Origin: an uncultured Paracoccaceae bacterium | GTDB taxonomy: Bacteria > Pseudomonadota > Alphaproteobacteria > Rhodobacterales > Rhodobacteraceae | Assembly (NCBI GenBank): GCA_947502145.1 | Contig: CANMYO010000001.1 | Coordinates: 806,001 to 870,000, forward strand | Length of the DNA: 64,000 bases | Direction of reading: 5' to 3' | Shown: one piece after another, positions 63,684 through 64,000 of the stretch | Numbering within the stretch: position 1 is the first letter of the stretch | Layout: each line of letters opens with the position of its first letter | Program-made: the position numbers and the translations under genes | The notes under the pieces: model-generated | Database searches by the model: none | Seen by the model: the letters and a program-made list of their open reading frames with translations, nothing else | What the model was told of the DNA's origin: nothing

Positions 63684-64000
63684 TCAGATCGTATGGATTT
63701 CCAGCGGTTTCTGATCCGGGTTCAGTTGCACAACCGACCAGTTTAACGCCGCGGCCACCGTAACCCACGCAAGGTAGGGCAAAAAGGCCAGCCCCGCCCA
63801 AAGATCAAGCTGGAAAGAGGTGACCGTGCATCCCAATACCGACAGCCATAGCCCGGCCATCGCAAACAGCGATCCCTTCCAATGCCGCAATCCGAAAAAG
63901 ACCGGTGTCCATAGCGTATTGAACGATATCTGCAGGGCCCAGAACGCCAGAGCATATTCCGCTCCGTCCAGCACCGCGACGCGCGCGCCTGCAAAAGACA
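63684..64000 (-). CDS. TspO/MBR-family membrane protein, partial
   Basis: The frame is open at the right edge, so the N-terminus lies outside the window. The visible part shows the TspO pattern with aromatic-rich helices: AFWALQISFNTLWTPVFFGL, then FLPYLAWVTVAAALNWSVVQLNP at the C-terminus. TspO proteins bind porphyrins or cholesterol-like ligands and regulate pigment or stress genes in Rhodobacter. It ends 27 bp before the ade gene region on the same strand. Confidence 0.88.
   Translation of the reverse strand, partial: SFAGARVAVLDGAEYALAFWALQISFNTLWTPVFFGLRHWKGSLFAMAGLWLSVLGCTVTSFQLDLWAGLAFLPYLAWVTVAAALNWSVVQLNPDQKPLEIHTI

Overview
This is a GC-rich alphaproteobacterial chromosome segment. 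It most likely comes from the marine Roseobacter group (Rhodobacteraceae). The evidence is a petABC operon of Rhodobacter type, dapF joined to mtaB, TPP-riboswitch-controlled thiBPQ, and several families typical of roseobacters (PhoX, TIGR02466, DUF924, DUF6428). The assignment is by family resemblance, not by a search.

Positions 1-18000 are accessory catabolic DNA. A three-gene strip (zinc-ribbon/OB-MaoC fusion, class II aldolase, PfkB kinase) is followed by a dead IS110-family transposase. Next comes the most interesting locus, about 4.2-18.0 kb. It holds an ABC importer with a Tat-type binding protein, a cytoplasmic Cys-type sulfatase, its formylglycine-generating enzyme, a SorC-type regulator, a second class II aldolase, a zinc-type alcohol dehydrogenase, an FGGY kinase, a BisC/DMSO-reductase-family molybdoenzyme and a two-subunit transketolase. 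Six of these genes form one operon with overlapping ends. My reading is that a small sulfate ester is imported intact and desulfated inside the cell. The polyol or sugar released would then be oxidised, phosphorylated, and split by the aldolase or the transketolase. I do not recognise this combination as a described pathway.

Positions 18-23 kb hold two decayed IS1182-like transposases in the same orientation on either side of a secreted TPR protein and a LysR regulator. Positions 23-42 kb are mixed: PhoX with a candidate Pho box, a cupin, a BTAD/TPR regulator, two SDRs, an ArsR gene divergent from a cysteine-tailed DUF6428 protein, a pair of secreted proteins of unknown role, the adaptive response genes alkB-ada plus a 2OG oxygenase, a GFA protein, a NarL-type two-component pair, a TIGR02466 oxygenase and an Asp-rich EF-hand protein with 33-bp DNA repeats.

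Positions 42.8-44.6 kb are a relic island of integrase fragments and a VOC protein, abutting the 3' end of a tRNA-Lys(TTT). From 44.8 kb to the end the DNA is ordinary core genome: dapF, mtaB, two GST-like genes, an outer-membrane barrel, petABC, the TPP riboswitch with thiBPQ, an HExxH protein, an M20 amidohydrolase, aroC, an HD hydrolase, HU, ade-amn and a partial tspO.
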